Shown piece by piece: positions 6,946-14,715 of a DNA stretch of 18,139 nucleotides; position 1 is the stretch's first letter, and every line of letters starts with the position of its first letter. A program made the translations under genes and the position numbers. This DNA comes from Candidatus Tectomicrobia bacterium (GTDB taxonomy: Bacteria; UBA8248), in assembly GCA_016192135.1 (NCBI GenBank), contig JACPUR010000008.1, positions 1 through 18,139 of the forward strand, given 5' to 3'. The notes beneath the pieces were generated by a model. It had not been told where the DNA came from, ran no database searches, and saw only the letters and a list, made by a program, of their open reading frames with translations.

Positions 6946-7903
6946 GGTAGGACCTCAGCCTTTCCAGGAAGAAACGCAGGAAGCCCCGCTCGTCCACGTC
7001 GAGGGCCACCTCCACGTTCCCGCGGGGCGCCTCGGGCCTCAGGTCCACCACCGTCATGCCGCGCGCGGGCCCCCGGCCGCACTCCACCCTCACCGGCAGG
7101 CGCTCGCAACCGAGGAGGCCGGGCCGGATGGCCGCCGCCAGCGCCAGCGGATCGTGCAGGGTGACGCCGTCCCGCCCGCGCCGGCGCAGGGAGAAGCCCG
7201 CGTAAATCCCGGTGAGGTCGCGCAGCGCCCTCCGGAAGGAGCCGCCTCCTGCGAGCATCCGGGAGGGCAGAAAGGCGCGCCGCGTCACGTCGAGGCCAAC
7301 CATGGTGACCCGGGCGCCCGAGGCGAAGACGGCCTCGGCCGCCTCGGGATCGCAGTGGACGTTGAACTCGGCGGCGGGCGTCACGTTGCCGGGCATCCGG
7401 GCGGCGCCGCCCATGAGCACGATGCGGCCCACCCCGGGAAGGGCGGAGGGGTCCCGCCGGTGGACCCGCGCGAGGTTGGTCAGCGGGCCCAGCGCCACGA
7501 CGGTGAGGCGGCGGCCCCATGCCCGGGCGTGGGCGAGGAGGGCCTCCTCCGCCCCCTCGCCCGGCCGCCCCGCCGGCCGGGGCGGCCGGCGGGCGCCGGA
7601 GAAGAGCCTCCCCAGGCCCTCCGGGCCGTGGATGGCGGCGGAGGCTTTCCAGTCCACTCTCCCCTTGCCGAGGGGCCGGCTCCCGCCGGGATGGACGGGC
7701 GGAAGCGCCCGGGCGGCGGGAAGATGGCCCCCGAGCCAGCCCACCAGCCGGCGGGCGTTGCGGAAGGCGGCCCCGGCGGGGACGTTGCCGCGAACGGCGG
7801 TAATCGCCAAGACCTCCAGTTCGGGCGAGGCCAGCGCCAGGGCCAGCGCGAGGGCGTCGTCCACCCCTGGATCGCAATCGATCACCACTGGAATCTTTTT
7901 CAT
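6932..7903 (-). CDS. Inosine-uridine preferring nucleoside hydrolase (IUNH family)
   Basis: It hydrolyses the N-glycosidic bond of ribonucleosides to give a free base and ribose. It has 323 aa, the normal length. The calcium-binding N-terminal signature DCDPGVDDALAL (Asp9, Asp11, Asp15, Asp16) is intact, as are AEFNVHCDPEAAEAVF in the middle and LHDPLALAAAI near the C-terminus, which carries the His-Asp pair of the active site. It is the first gene of a two-gene unit with ribokinase, which would trap the ribose product. The start codon ATG 7903 is preceded by AGGGG, which can pair with CCCC next to the start. A 14-bp palindrome lies about 30 bp upstream. Base specificity cannot be read from the sequence. 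Confidence 0.93.
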   Translation of the reverse strand: MKKIPVVIDCDPGVDDALALALALASPELEVLAITAVRGNVPAGAAFRNARRLVGWLGGHLPAARALPPVHPGGSRPLGKGRVDWKASAAIHGPEGLGRLFSGARRPPRPAGRPGEGAEEALLAHARAWGRRLTVVALGPLTNLARVHRRDPSALPGVGRIVLMGGAARMPGNVTPAAEFNVHCDPEAAEAVFASGARVTMVGLDVTRRAFLPSRMLAGGGSFRRALRDLTGIYAGFSLRRRGRDGVTLHDPLALAAAIRPGLLGCERLPVRVECGRGPARGMTVVDLRPEAPRGNVEVALDVDERGFLRFFLERLRSYHGWA

Positions 7904-7933
7904 GGGGAAAAGCCCCTATTTCTGCAAATAAAC

Positions 7934-7947
7934 CAAGAAGATTCTTG
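7934..7947. promoter_or_regulatory. Palindrome upstream of the nucleoside hydrolase, possible operator
   Basis: CAAGAAGATTCTTG is a perfect inverted repeat (6+2+6) located about 30 bp before the nucleoside hydrolase start. Its length suits a dimeric repressor. No regulator gene is adjacent, so this is inference. Confidence 0.35.
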
Positions 7948-7948
7948 C

Positions 7949-7995
7949 ATTCGGCCTCCATTCCTCCACGGGAGGCAGGAATCGGATGGCCGAAT
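7949..7995. repeat. Nested inverted repeat in the iunH/hyuA divergent intergenic region
   Basis: The outer arms ATTCGGCC (7949-7956) and GGCCGAAT (7988-7995) are perfectly complementary. Inside them a second stem CCTCC-ACG-GGAGG (7963-7975) is also perfect, and ATTCC/GGAAT can extend the pairing. The 47-bp structure would be transcribed in the leader of the nucleoside hydrolase mRNA if its promoter lies further right. It has no following T-tract in either direction strong enough to call a terminator. Confidence 0.55.
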
Positions 7996-8122
7996 CCATA
8001 CAAAAATCAAGCGAGTGCAAACTCCCCGCCGTGCCTGATATTATTTTTATCTCAAGTTACATTCGGATGATTTACCAAAAGCCATTGTAAATCAATTACT
8101 TTACGCCATGCCGCCGCCGGGC

Positions 8123-8154
8123 CATTTGACAAATGCCCGATTTTCCGATACTTA
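8123..8154 (+). promoter_or_regulatory. Promoter candidate for hyuAB with a palindrome over the -35 box
   Basis: A consensus -35, TTGACA, lies at 8126-8131. Two poor -10 choices follow: GATACT (15-nt spacing, four of six matches) or TACTTA (17-nt spacing, two of six). The -35 is the centre of a perfect 13-bp palindrome, CATTTG-A-CAAATG (8123-8135), flanked by GGG and CCC, which looks like an operator. A regulator bound here would block the -35. Confidence 0.4.
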
Positions 8155-8257
8155 GATGAATCTGGCCTCGCCCCTCGCCGATGGCAAAGGGGAACGGGGC
8201 CTTTGATTCTGGCCACCTCGATCCCCCAAACCACGGGACACGCCTAATCTGCTTGTG

Positions 8258-10363
8258 ATGGCCCAACAACGAGACGCCGCGTCCGCAAACTCTGGGCGGA
8301 GATTGGTCGCCGCTATCGATATCGGGGGAACCTTCACCGATATCGTTATCTACAATCCCTCCTCGGGCAAAGCCGCGGTCGGAAAATACCTCACCACCCC
8401 GAACGACCCCTCCATCGGGGCTCTGGCCGGGCTGCGCACCCTGCTGGAGGAGGAGAATCTCCGCTTCCGCAACCTCACCCAGGCCGTTCACGCCACCACC
8501 CTGGCGGCCAACGCCATCGTCGAGCGCAAGGGGGCCCCCACCGGCCTCCTGACCACCAAGGGCTTCCAGGACATCCTCCAGGTGGGCCGCGAGTCGCGCT
8601 ACGACATCTACGACCTCGTGCCCGAGTTCCCCGAGCCCCTGGTGGGCGGCACCATGCGCCGCGAACTCACCGAGCGCATCGCGGCCACGGGCGACACCCT
8701 CCAGCCCCTCAGCATGCAGGAGGTGAAGGTCACCATCCAGGAGCTGGTGGACAGGGGCGCCAAGTCTATCGCCGTCTGCCTCCTCCACTCCTACGTGAAC
8801 CCCGAGCACGAGGAGGCCGTGGGGGAGGTCATCGCGGAGTCGTTCCCCGACATCAGCTACAGCCTCTCCTCGAAGGTCTGTCCCGAGATCCGGGAGTATG
8901 AGCGCACCTCCACCACGGTGGCGAACGCCTACATCCAGCCCATCGTCTCGCGCTATCTCGAGGACCTCGAGACCAACCTGGAGAACGTCGCCCTCTACAT
9001 CATGCTCTCGAACGGGGGCATCTCGACGGCCAAGTCGGCCGCCGAGACACCCATCCGCATGTTCGAGTCCGGCCCCGCGGCGGGCGCCCTCTCGGCCGCC
9101 TGTTTCGGCAAGCTGTCGGGGTTCAACAACGTCGTCGCCTTCGACATGGGCGGCACCACGGCCAAGACCTGCGTCATCGAGAACGGCCACCCCCACATCT
9201 CCACCGAGTTCGAGATCGCCCGCGTCAAGCGCTTCAAGAAGGGGAGCGGCCTTCCCATCCAGGTGTCCTGCGTGGACCTGATCGAGGTGGGGGCGGGAGG
9301 GGGCAGCATCGCTCGGATCGACTCGATGGGGCTGCTGAAGGTGGGGCCCGATAGCCAGGGCGCCTCGCCCGGACCCGCCTGCTACGGCCTGGGCGGAACC
9401 GAACCCACCGTGACGGACGCGGACCTCATCCTCGGCTACATCGACCCCGCCTATTTCCTGGGCGGGGAAATGGAAATCTTCCCGGAGGCGGCCTCCGAGG
9501 CCATCCGGAAGAAGATCGCCGAGCCCCTCAAGATCGAGGAGGTCCAGGCGGCGTGGGGCGTCCACGAGCTCGTCAACGAGACCATGGCCGCCGCCGCGCG
9601 CATCCAGCTCTCCGAGCGCGGGAAGGACCCCCGCAACTTCACCCTCATCGCCACCGGCGGGGCGGGCCCGGTGCACGCCTTCCGCCTGGCGCGCAAGGTG
9701 GGCCTGCGGCGCATCGTCTGCCTGCCGGCGGCCGGCCTCGCTTCCGCCCTGGGCCTCCTGGTGGTCCCGATCAAGGTGGACACGGTGGACAGCCACGTCT
9801 CTCCCCTGGACCAGGTGGACCTGAACAAGATCAACGCCCTCCTGGCCGACCGCGAGAAGAAGTGCGTCGCCCTGCTCAAGGCGGCGGGGGTGCGGGAACG
9901 GGAGATCCGCATCGAGCGGATGGCCGACGTCAGCTTCCTGGGCCAGGGTTTCCCGCTGACCATCCCCATCCCCACCGGCAAGCTGGGGCCCCAGCACATC
10001 CAGGTGATCGACAAGACCTTCCGCGAGCTCTACTCCTCCACGCACGGGGGCGTGATCGGCGCCGTGCCTCTCCAGGTGATGAACTGGCGGATCTTCGGCC
10101 TGGGCCCCGATCCGAAGGCCAACTTCAAGTTCTCGAACCTCTCGGAGCGCGGCTCGCGCAACGTCCTCAAGGGCACGCGGCGGATCTACCTCCCCGAGAA
10201 CAAGGGCTACCGGAAGGTCAACGTATACGACCGCTATCTCCTGAAGCCGGGCCAGAAGTTCAAGGGGCCCGCCCTGGTGGAGGAGCGGGTGACGACGACG
10301 GTGGTGGGCTCGCGGTCCACCTTCTACGTGGACAAGACGCAGAACCTCATCATCGAGCTGTAG
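8258..10363 (+). CDS. hyuA: Hydantoinase/oxoprolinase family protein, subunit A (HyuA)
   Basis: ATP-dependent hydrolase or carboxylase subunit of the HyuA type, as in N-methylhydantoinase, 5-oxoprolinase and acetophenone/acetone carboxylases. It has 701 aa from ATG 8258 (a GTG one codon earlier is possible; no clear Shine-Dalgarno). The N-terminal domain has the phosphate-binding motif DIGGTFTD (21-28) and HATTLAANAIVERKGAPTGL. The middle domain has ESGPAAGALSAA and a second actin-like phosphate motif, FDMGGTTAK, followed by EVGAGGGSIA and GPACYGLGGTEPTVTDADL. The C-terminal portion after VDTVDSHVSPLDQ is the usual beta-rich tail. The subunit B gene follows after 9 nt. The substrate cannot be deduced. 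The nearby D-2-hydroxyacid dehydrogenase suggests catabolism of a cyclic amide or related compound. Confidence 0.93.
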   Translation: MAQQRDAASANSGRRLVAAIDIGGTFTDIVIYNPSSGKAAVGKYLTTPNDPSIGALAGLRTLLEEENLRFRNLTQAVHATTLAANAIVERKGAPTGLLTTKGFQDILQVGRESRYDIYDLVPEFPEPLVGGTMRRELTERIAATGDTLQPLSMQEVKVTIQELVDRGAKSIAVCLLHSYVNPEHEEAVGEVIAESFPDISYSLSSKVCPEIREYERTSTTVANAYIQPIVSRYLEDLETNLENVALYIMLSNGGISTAKSAAETPIRMFESGPAAGALSAACFGKLSGFNNVVAFDMGGTTAKTCVIENGHPHISTEFEIARVKRFKKGSGLPIQVSCVDLIEVGAGGGSIARIDSMGLLKVGPDSQGASPGPACYGLGGTEPTVTDADLILGYIDPAYFLGGEMEIFPEAASEAIRKKIAEPLKIEEVQAAWGVHELVNETMAAAARIQLSERGKDPRNFTLIATGGAGPVHAFRLARKVGLRRIVCLPAAGLASALGLLVVPIKVDTVDSHVSPLDQVDLNKINALLADREKKCVALLKAAGVREREIRIERMADVSFLGQGFPLTIPIPTGKLGPQHIQVIDKTFRELYSSTHGGVIGAVPLQVMNWRIFGLGPDPKANFKFSNLSERGSRNVLKGTRRIYLPENKGYRKVNVYDRYLLKPGQKFKGPALVEERVTTTVVGSRSTFYVDKTQNLIIEL

Positions 10364-10372
10364 GAGAGGGCC

Positions 10373-12034
10373 ATGGCCCGCAAGGGACTCGACGCCATCA
10401 CGCTGGAAGTCCTGTGGAGCCGCCTCATCGCCATCGCGGAAGAAGCGGCCACCGAGGTGGTGCGCACCGCCTTCTCGACCACCATCCGCGAGTCAAAGAA
10501 CTTCGCCCTCGTGCTTCTCGACCCGCGCGGGCACTCCATCGCGCAGGCGAGTTCCACCATGCCGAGCTTCGTCGGGGCCATCCCGCTGACGGCCCGGCAC
10601 CTGCTCAAGGCGTTCCCGCTGGACGCCTGGGCGCCGGAAGACCTCGTCCTCGCCAACGACCCCTGGATCACGACCGGGCATCTCCAGGACGTGAGCTCCC
10701 TGAGCCCGATCTTCTACAAGAAGAACCTCATCGCTTTCGCGGGGATCACCACCCACGTCACCGACATGGGCGGCAAGCTCCGCTCGCCCGAGGTGCGCGA
10801 GATCTACGAGGAGGGGCTCCAGCTCCCGCCGTGCAAGTTCCTGAACGCGGGCAAGGTGAACCCGGACATCCTGCGCATCATCCGCCAGAACGTCCGGGTC
10901 CCGGACCAGGTCGAGGGCGACCTCATCTCCCACGTCTCGGCGAGCAAGCTGGCGGCGCGGCGGGTGCAGGAGATGATGGACGAGTACCGTCTGCGCGACC
11001 TCGACCAGGCCGCCTCGACGATCTACCAGCGCTCCGAGAACGCGATGCGCGAGGCCATCAAGAAGGTGCCGGACGGGGAATACCGCTTCCAGGTGAGCAC
11101 GGACGGCTACGACGAGCCCCTCGTCATCCGCGTCGAGGTGCGGGTGCGCGGGAGCAGCATCCTGGTGGATTACACGGGCTCCTCGCCCCAGGTGGACCGT
11201 GGGCTCAACGCGACGCTGAATTACGTTTACGCCTACTCGGCGTATTCCCTGAAGTGCCTCTTCTGCCCCTCCGTGCCGAACAACGAGGGCAACTACCGTC
11301 CCGTCACCGTCTCGGCCCCCGAGGGCAGCATCCTGAACCCGCGCTACCCGGCCCCGGTGAACGGGCGCTCGATGGTGGGCCACTTCATCCCGTCGGCCAT
11401 CTTCGGCGCCTTGTGCAAGGCCGTGCCCGACCTCGTCCAGGCGGCGAGCGGGAGCCCCACCTGGGCCATCAACGCCGCGGGCATCGCCAAGGACAACCGC
11501 CGCTTCGCCGGCAACTTCTTCCTGAACGGCGGCCAGGGCGCCTCCAAGGACCACGACGGCCGGGCCTGCCTGTGCTTCCCCTCGAACACCTCGGCGACCC
11601 CCATCGAGGTCCTCGAGCACATGGTGCCGCTCCTCGTCGAGCGCAAGGCCGTCATCCGCGACAGCGGCGGCGCCGGGGAGTTCACCGGGGGGGACGGCCA
11701 GCAGGTCATCGTGAAGTCGCTCTCGGACAGCCCAATCCTCCTTACCTTCCTGAGCGAGCGCACCCGGCACCCCGCCTACGGCCTCTTCGGGGGGCGCAAC
11801 GGGCGCGTGGGGAAGGTCACCCTGAACGGCCGGCCCATCAACCCCAAGCGCCAGTGGGTGATGCACCCGGGCGACCGCCTCGTGCTCGAGGTGCCGAGCG
11901 GCGGCGGCTACGGGGATCCCAAGCAGCGGCGGCCCGAGTTCATCGAACGCGACCTGCGCGAGGGGCTTCTCTCCCTCCAGAAGGCCCGCGCCGAATACAA
12001 CTACGACGGCGACTTCAGCATCTCCAGCCTCTAG
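10373..12034 (+). CDS. hyuB: Hydantoinase/oxoprolinase family protein, subunit B (HyuB)
   Basis: Partner subunit of HyuA; the two form the enzyme core. It has 553 aa, in the normal range. The start ATG 10373 follows GGAGAGGG at 10364-10371. Characteristic segments are LLDPRGHSIAQASSTMPSFV, LANDPWITTGHLQDV, ITTHVTDMGGK, VRVRGSSILVDYTGSSPQVDRGLN, GGQGASKDHDGRACLCFPSN, DSGGAGEFTGGDGQQV and the glycine-rich end PSGGGYGDPKQR. The protein has no signal peptide and should be cytoplasmic. Gene order hyuA-hyuB with a 9-nt gap is the usual arrangement, and the dehydrogenase starts 13 nt downstream. Confidence 0.94.
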   Translation: MARKGLDAITLEVLWSRLIAIAEEAATEVVRTAFSTTIRESKNFALVLLDPRGHSIAQASSTMPSFVGAIPLTARHLLKAFPLDAWAPEDLVLANDPWITTGHLQDVSSLSPIFYKKNLIAFAGITTHVTDMGGKLRSPEVREIYEEGLQLPPCKFLNAGKVNPDILRIIRQNVRVPDQVEGDLISHVSASKLAARRVQEMMDEYRLRDLDQAASTIYQRSENAMREAIKKVPDGEYRFQVSTDGYDEPLVIRVEVRVRGSSILVDYTGSSPQVDRGLNATLNYVYAYSAYSLKCLFCPSVPNNEGNYRPVTVSAPEGSILNPRYPAPVNGRSMVGHFIPSAIFGALCKAVPDLVQAASGSPTWAINAAGIAKDNRRFAGNFFLNGGQGASKDHDGRACLCFPSNTSATPIEVLEHMVPLLVERKAVIRDSGGAGEFTGGDGQQVIVKSLSDSPILLTFLSERTRHPAYGLFGGRNGRVGKVTLNGRPINPKRQWVMHPGDRLVLEVPSGGGYGDPKQRRPEFIERDLREGLLSLQKARAEYNYDGDFSISSL

Positions 12035-12047
12035 CCCCGAGCCTCCC

Positions 12048-13094
12048 ATGCCCGCGCGCCGATGGGTGGCCGTCACCGCGACGGCGGACTTCCCGGTCGC
12101 CCTGGCCCCAATCAAGCAGGCCCTGGCCGGCATCGCCCCGGTGCGGACGGTCCCCCTCCCCTTCCGGCCGCTCATGCCGGCCGAGGAGGCCTCCTTCGCC
12201 CGGCGCCTCCGGGGCGCCGAGGGCATCCTCCTGCGGCCCGGCTACATCACCGCCTCCCTGCTGGACCGGCTTCCGGACCTCCGGGCCGTGGCCGTGCACG
12301 GGGCGGGGGTGGACCAGGTGGACGTGCCGGCCTGCACCCAGCGCGGCGTCCTCGTGACGAACGCGCCGGGGGCGAACGCGGACTCGGTCGCCGAGCTGGC
12401 GCTGGGCCTCATGCTCAGCCTGGCCCGGCGCATCCCGGAGGCGGCGCGGCGGGTGAAGGAGGAGCGCGCCTGGGGGGAGGCGCGGCACACCGGGCGGGAG
12501 CTCAAGGGGAAGACCCTGGGCATCGTGGGGCTCGGCCAGATCGGGGCGCGCCTGGCCCGGCTGGCGGCGGCCCTGGGGATGGAGGTGACCGCCCACGATC
12601 CGGCCTTGAGGCCCGCCGAGATCCGCCGGCGGGGCGCCCGCCCCCTGGCGCTCGATGCGCTGCTGCGGGAGGCGGACTGCCTCTCCCTCCACGCGCCCCT
12701 CATGCCCTCGACGCACCACCTGATCGATCGCAAGGCCATCGCCCGGATGAAGAAGGGGGCTTTTCTCGTGAACTGCGCCCGGGGGCCGCTGGTGGACGAG
12801 CTGGCGGTGGCGCGGGCGCTCCGCTCGGGCAGGCTGGGGGGCGCGGCGCTGGACGTGCTCGAAGGCGAGCCCCCGGACCCCGGGAGCCCCATCTTCGGCG
12901 CCCCCAACCTCGTGCTCACCCCCCACATGGCGGGCTCGACGGTGGAGGCCCTCGAGGCCATCGCCCGCGCCGCGGGAGAGGACCTCGCCCGCGTATTAAG
13001 CGGAAAACCCCCGAAGTTCCCGGTGAACCGGCCTTCAGCCGGCCGGAGCCGGCTTTCGTCCGGCGAAGGCCGGCCGGAGAAGGCGAAGCGGTAG
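12048..13094 (+). CDS. D-isomer specific 2-hydroxyacid dehydrogenase
   Basis: NAD(P)-dependent oxidoreductase of the D-2-hydroxyacid dehydrogenase (SerA-like) family, 348 aa. The Rossmann motif GLGQIG is at 161-166, and Asp184 at the end of the next strand favours NAD over NADP. Catalytic residues are in place: Arg245 in CARGPLVDE, Glu274 in LEGEPP and His293 in TPHMAGS. There is no ACT domain, so it is probably not the serine-biosynthesis form. It follows hyuB by 13 nt and likely acts on a product or precursor of that pathway. The last 20 or so residues (from about 327) are encoded by a GC-rich inverted repeat and look like an added tail. Substrate unknown. Confidence 0.9.
   Translation: MPARRWVAVTATADFPVALAPIKQALAGIAPVRTVPLPFRPLMPAEEASFARRLRGAEGILLRPGYITASLLDRLPDLRAVAVHGAGVDQVDVPACTQRGVLVTNAPGANADSVAELALGLMLSLARRIPEAARRVKEERAWGEARHTGRELKGKTLGIVGLGQIGARLARLAAALGMEVTAHDPALRPAEIRRRGARPLALDALLREADCLSLHAPLMPSTHHLIDRKAIARMKKGAFLVNCARGPLVDELAVARALRSGRLGGAALDVLEGEPPDPGSPIFGAPNLVLTPHMAGSTVEALEAIARAAGEDLARVLSGKPPKFPVNRPSAGRSRLSSGEGRPEKAKR
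13028..13074 (+). repeat. GC-rich inverted repeats at the 3' end of the dehydrogenase gene
   Basis: CCGGCCTTC (13028-13036) is the exact reverse complement of GAAGGCCGG (13065-13073). A more compact hairpin pairs 13048-13058 with 13064-13074 (11 bp, one G-U) around a 5-nt loop. The element is inside the coding frame and supplies the basic C-terminal tail. It resembles an extragenic palindrome captured by the gene or a Rho-independent stem without a U-tract. Confidence 0.55.
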
Positions 13095-13101
13095 CCGCCC
13101 C

Positions 13102-13141
13102 ACGGTCCCCTGCTCCATCCATTGAGAGAGAAGCAGACCGT
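13102..13141. terminator. Possible shared stem-loop between convergent operons
   Basis: ACGGT-CCC-CTGCT (13102-13114) can pair with AGCAG-ACCGT (13132-13141), with CCC bulged and a 17-nt loop, in the 47-nt gap between the convergent dehydrogenase and lipoprotein genes. Its position suits a bidirectional terminator, but there is no U-tract on either side, so confidence is low. Confidence 0.3.
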
Positions 13142-13780
13142 TCAGTCCAGGCGGAACACCATCCGCACGGACGGCCGGGCGAGAGACTCGACGGTCCAGC
13201 GGTGCTCCCCGCCGGAAACCGCCTGCGCGTCGTGCTCCACCACCTTCCCCTGGACGCGCAGGGAGAGCGCGCCCTTCATCTCCAGGCCGAGATGCCGGAA
13301 ACGCTCCTGATCTTCGGGGGGAACCTTTCTCCGCTCGAGGAGCAGCGCGCCGTCCGCCCCCCGGCGCAGGTAGAGCATGTCCACCAGGAAGGACATGACG
13401 TCCGGCTTTCCCTCGCTGAAGGGGGTCCTCGTCTTCTTGAACTCCGCGTGCAGGTTCCCCCTCCGCCGGTAGGTCACCCGGTAGCGGAACGGGCTCTCCT
13501 CCCGGATGCTGAAGTCCTCCGCCTTTCCCTCGGGCTGCTTGAGGACGGCCCGCAGGGTTTCCTTGCTCCGGCGGTCCGCCTCCTCCGCCGGGAACTCCCC
13601 CTTCTTCCACCGCTCGTAGGGGTTCCATTCGACAAGGACGCCGGAGAAGAACTCCTCGAAGTCCCCGTTCCGCTGGATGGCGATGCGCAGGTCGAAATCC
13701 GTGGGGAAGAAGCAGCCCGCGAGGACGAGGAGCGGGAGGAGGACGAGGAAAATCGAGCGGAAAAAGGGGAGGCGGCGCAT
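13142..13780 (-). CDS. Small envelope lipoprotein of unknown function
   Basis: A 212-aa protein with a classical lipoprotein signal: MRRLPFFRS, a hydrophobic stretch, then lipobox LAGC with lipidated Cys23. The +2 residue is Phe, so outer-membrane sorting is expected if Lol rules apply. The mature part begins FFPTDFDLRIAIQRNGDFEEFFSGVLVEW and alternates short strands with charged segments. It ends with WTVESLARPSVRMVFRLD, suggesting a beta-rich domain. I do not recognise a family. It is the last gene of the five-gene minus-strand operon, starting 10 nt after a TRAP-type binding protein, with AGGGGA overlapping the upstream stop region as its ribosome site. It may anchor or assist the secreted proteins encoded upstream. 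Confidence 0.75.
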   Translation of the reverse strand: MRRLPFFRSIFLVLLPLLVLAGCFFPTDFDLRIAIQRNGDFEEFFSGVLVEWNPYERWKKGEFPAEEADRRSKETLRAVLKQPEGKAEDFSIREESPFRYRVTYRRRGNLHAEFKKTRTPFSEGKPDVMSFLVDMLYLRRGADGALLLERRKVPPEDQERFRHLGLEMKGALSLRVQGKVVEHDAQAVSGGEHRWTVESLARPSVRMVFRLD

Positions 13781-13790
13781 GACGATTCCC

Positions 13791-14705
13791 CTACCGGATC
13801 GCCTGAACTTTGCGGATGAAGGCCTTGCCCTCTTCCGAGCCGGCGCCCTCGGCCGGATCGGGCCGCTGGCTCTCGAAGGCCCGCTGATTCGGCTCGACGA
13901 TGGTGACCCCCTGCTTCTTCAGCGCCTCGATGGCGCGCGTCTCGGCCTCGTAGGTCTGGGCGCTGCAGCGGTCGGCCATCCCGCGCGCCCAGGCTACGAG
14001 GCTTTGGCGCTCCTTCGGGGCGAGGCCGTCCCACACGTCGTTCGACACGGCGATGGCCAGGGCCTGGTGCTGGATCTCGATCCGGTTGAAATAGGGCGCG
14101 GCGTCCGCGAGACCCAGCCGGACGGCGTGGATGGGCGTCGCGAGCACGGCGTCCACCAATCCGCTCTTGAGGGCGCCGCCCATGCGGTTGAGGGGAACCA
14201 TCACGCGGTACGTCTTCCATGCTTTGAGGTCAGAGCCGCCGCTGCCCAGCTTCAGGCCCCCCATGTCGCGCGGCTCGCGGAGGGGCTTCTTCGACATCGG
14301 ATAGGTGGTCCCCGCGTAGGCGAGGGCGAGCGGGCGGAGGCCGGGGAACTTGGCCCCCTCCTCCTCGAAGAGGGGACTCCGCGCGAACGCCCGGAAGTGG
14401 GCGAGGTCCCGGAAGATGAAGGGGCGGGCGATCTCGCCCAGCTTCGTCTGCCCGAGCCGGAAAAAGCCGGCCAGGGCAATCGCCAGGGTCCGGCCCTCGG
14501 TCTGGGCCTTCGCCAGCACGCCGTTGGAGAGCAGCCCCTGGTACAGGGGGTCGGGCTCCAGGCGGAAGGGCCCCTCCTTGGCCCCGGCCAGGAGCCGGCC
14601 GCACTGGGCGATCTCATCCATCTTGGGGAAGCCCAGCCGCAGGGCGGGCTGGGCGTGGGCGGCCGCGGCCAGGAGAACCGCCGCGAGCAGGATCAACCTC
14701 CGCAT
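13791..14705 (-). CDS. Divergent TRAP-type (DctP-like) periplasmic solute-binding protein, paralog 3
   Basis: A periplasmic binding protein of the TRAP DctP family, 304 aa. The signal peptide is residues 1-18 (cleavage around AHA-QP). Family traits are RPFIFRDLAHFRAFARSPLFEE (93-114), PLREPRDMGGLKL (141-153), LKSGLVDAVLATPIHAV and the C-terminal helix LAPKERQSLVAWARGMADRC. The arginine that usually follows GLKL/I and salt-bridges the ligand carboxylate is Gly154 here, so a typical organic acid ligand is doubtful. Cys35 and Cys247 match cysteines in both paralogs and may form a disulfide. The start ATG 14705 has GGGGAG just upstream, overlapping the stop of the preceding gene. No DctQ or DctM membrane subunit is in the window. 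Confidence 0.8.
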   Translation of the reverse strand: MRRLILLAAVLLAAAAHAQPALRLGFPKMDEIAQCGRLLAGAKEGPFRLEPDPLYQGLLSNGVLAKAQTEGRTLAIALAGFFRLGQTKLGEIARPFIFRDLAHFRAFARSPLFEEEGAKFPGLRPLALAYAGTTYPMSKKPLREPRDMGGLKLGSGGSDLKAWKTYRVMVPLNRMGGALKSGLVDAVLATPIHAVRLGLADAAPYFNRIEIQHQALAIAVSNDVWDGLAPKERQSLVAWARGMADRCSAQTYEAETRAIEALKKQGVTIVEPNQRAFESQRPDPAEGAGSEEGKAFIRKVQAIR

Positions 14706-14715
14706 CGTGTCTCCC

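Larger units (their letters stand above)
7904..8257. other. Divergent regulatory intergenic region
   Basis: About 350 bp between the nucleoside hydrolase (minus) and hyuA (plus). The part from about 8000 to 8110 is AT-rich against the GC-rich background, as expected for promoters of both operons. It contains two palindromes and a nested inverted repeat, listed separately. I see no convincing small gene in it. Confidence 0.6.

Noticed and set aside
8096-10045. Long minus-strand open frame opposite hyuA
   Set aside because: It mirrors the codon pattern of hyuA, which has clear family motifs throughout; the antisense product is low-complexity Gly/Asp/Val/Leu.
10493-12226. Long minus-strand open frame opposite hyuB
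   Set aside because: Shadow of a strongly supported gene; no ribosome site or motif.
12062-13819. Plus-strand open frame crossing the dehydrogenase and the convergent lipoprotein gene
   Set aside because: It is frame-shifted against the dehydrogenase and antisense to the lipoprotein; it reads Gly/Arg/Pro-rich noise.
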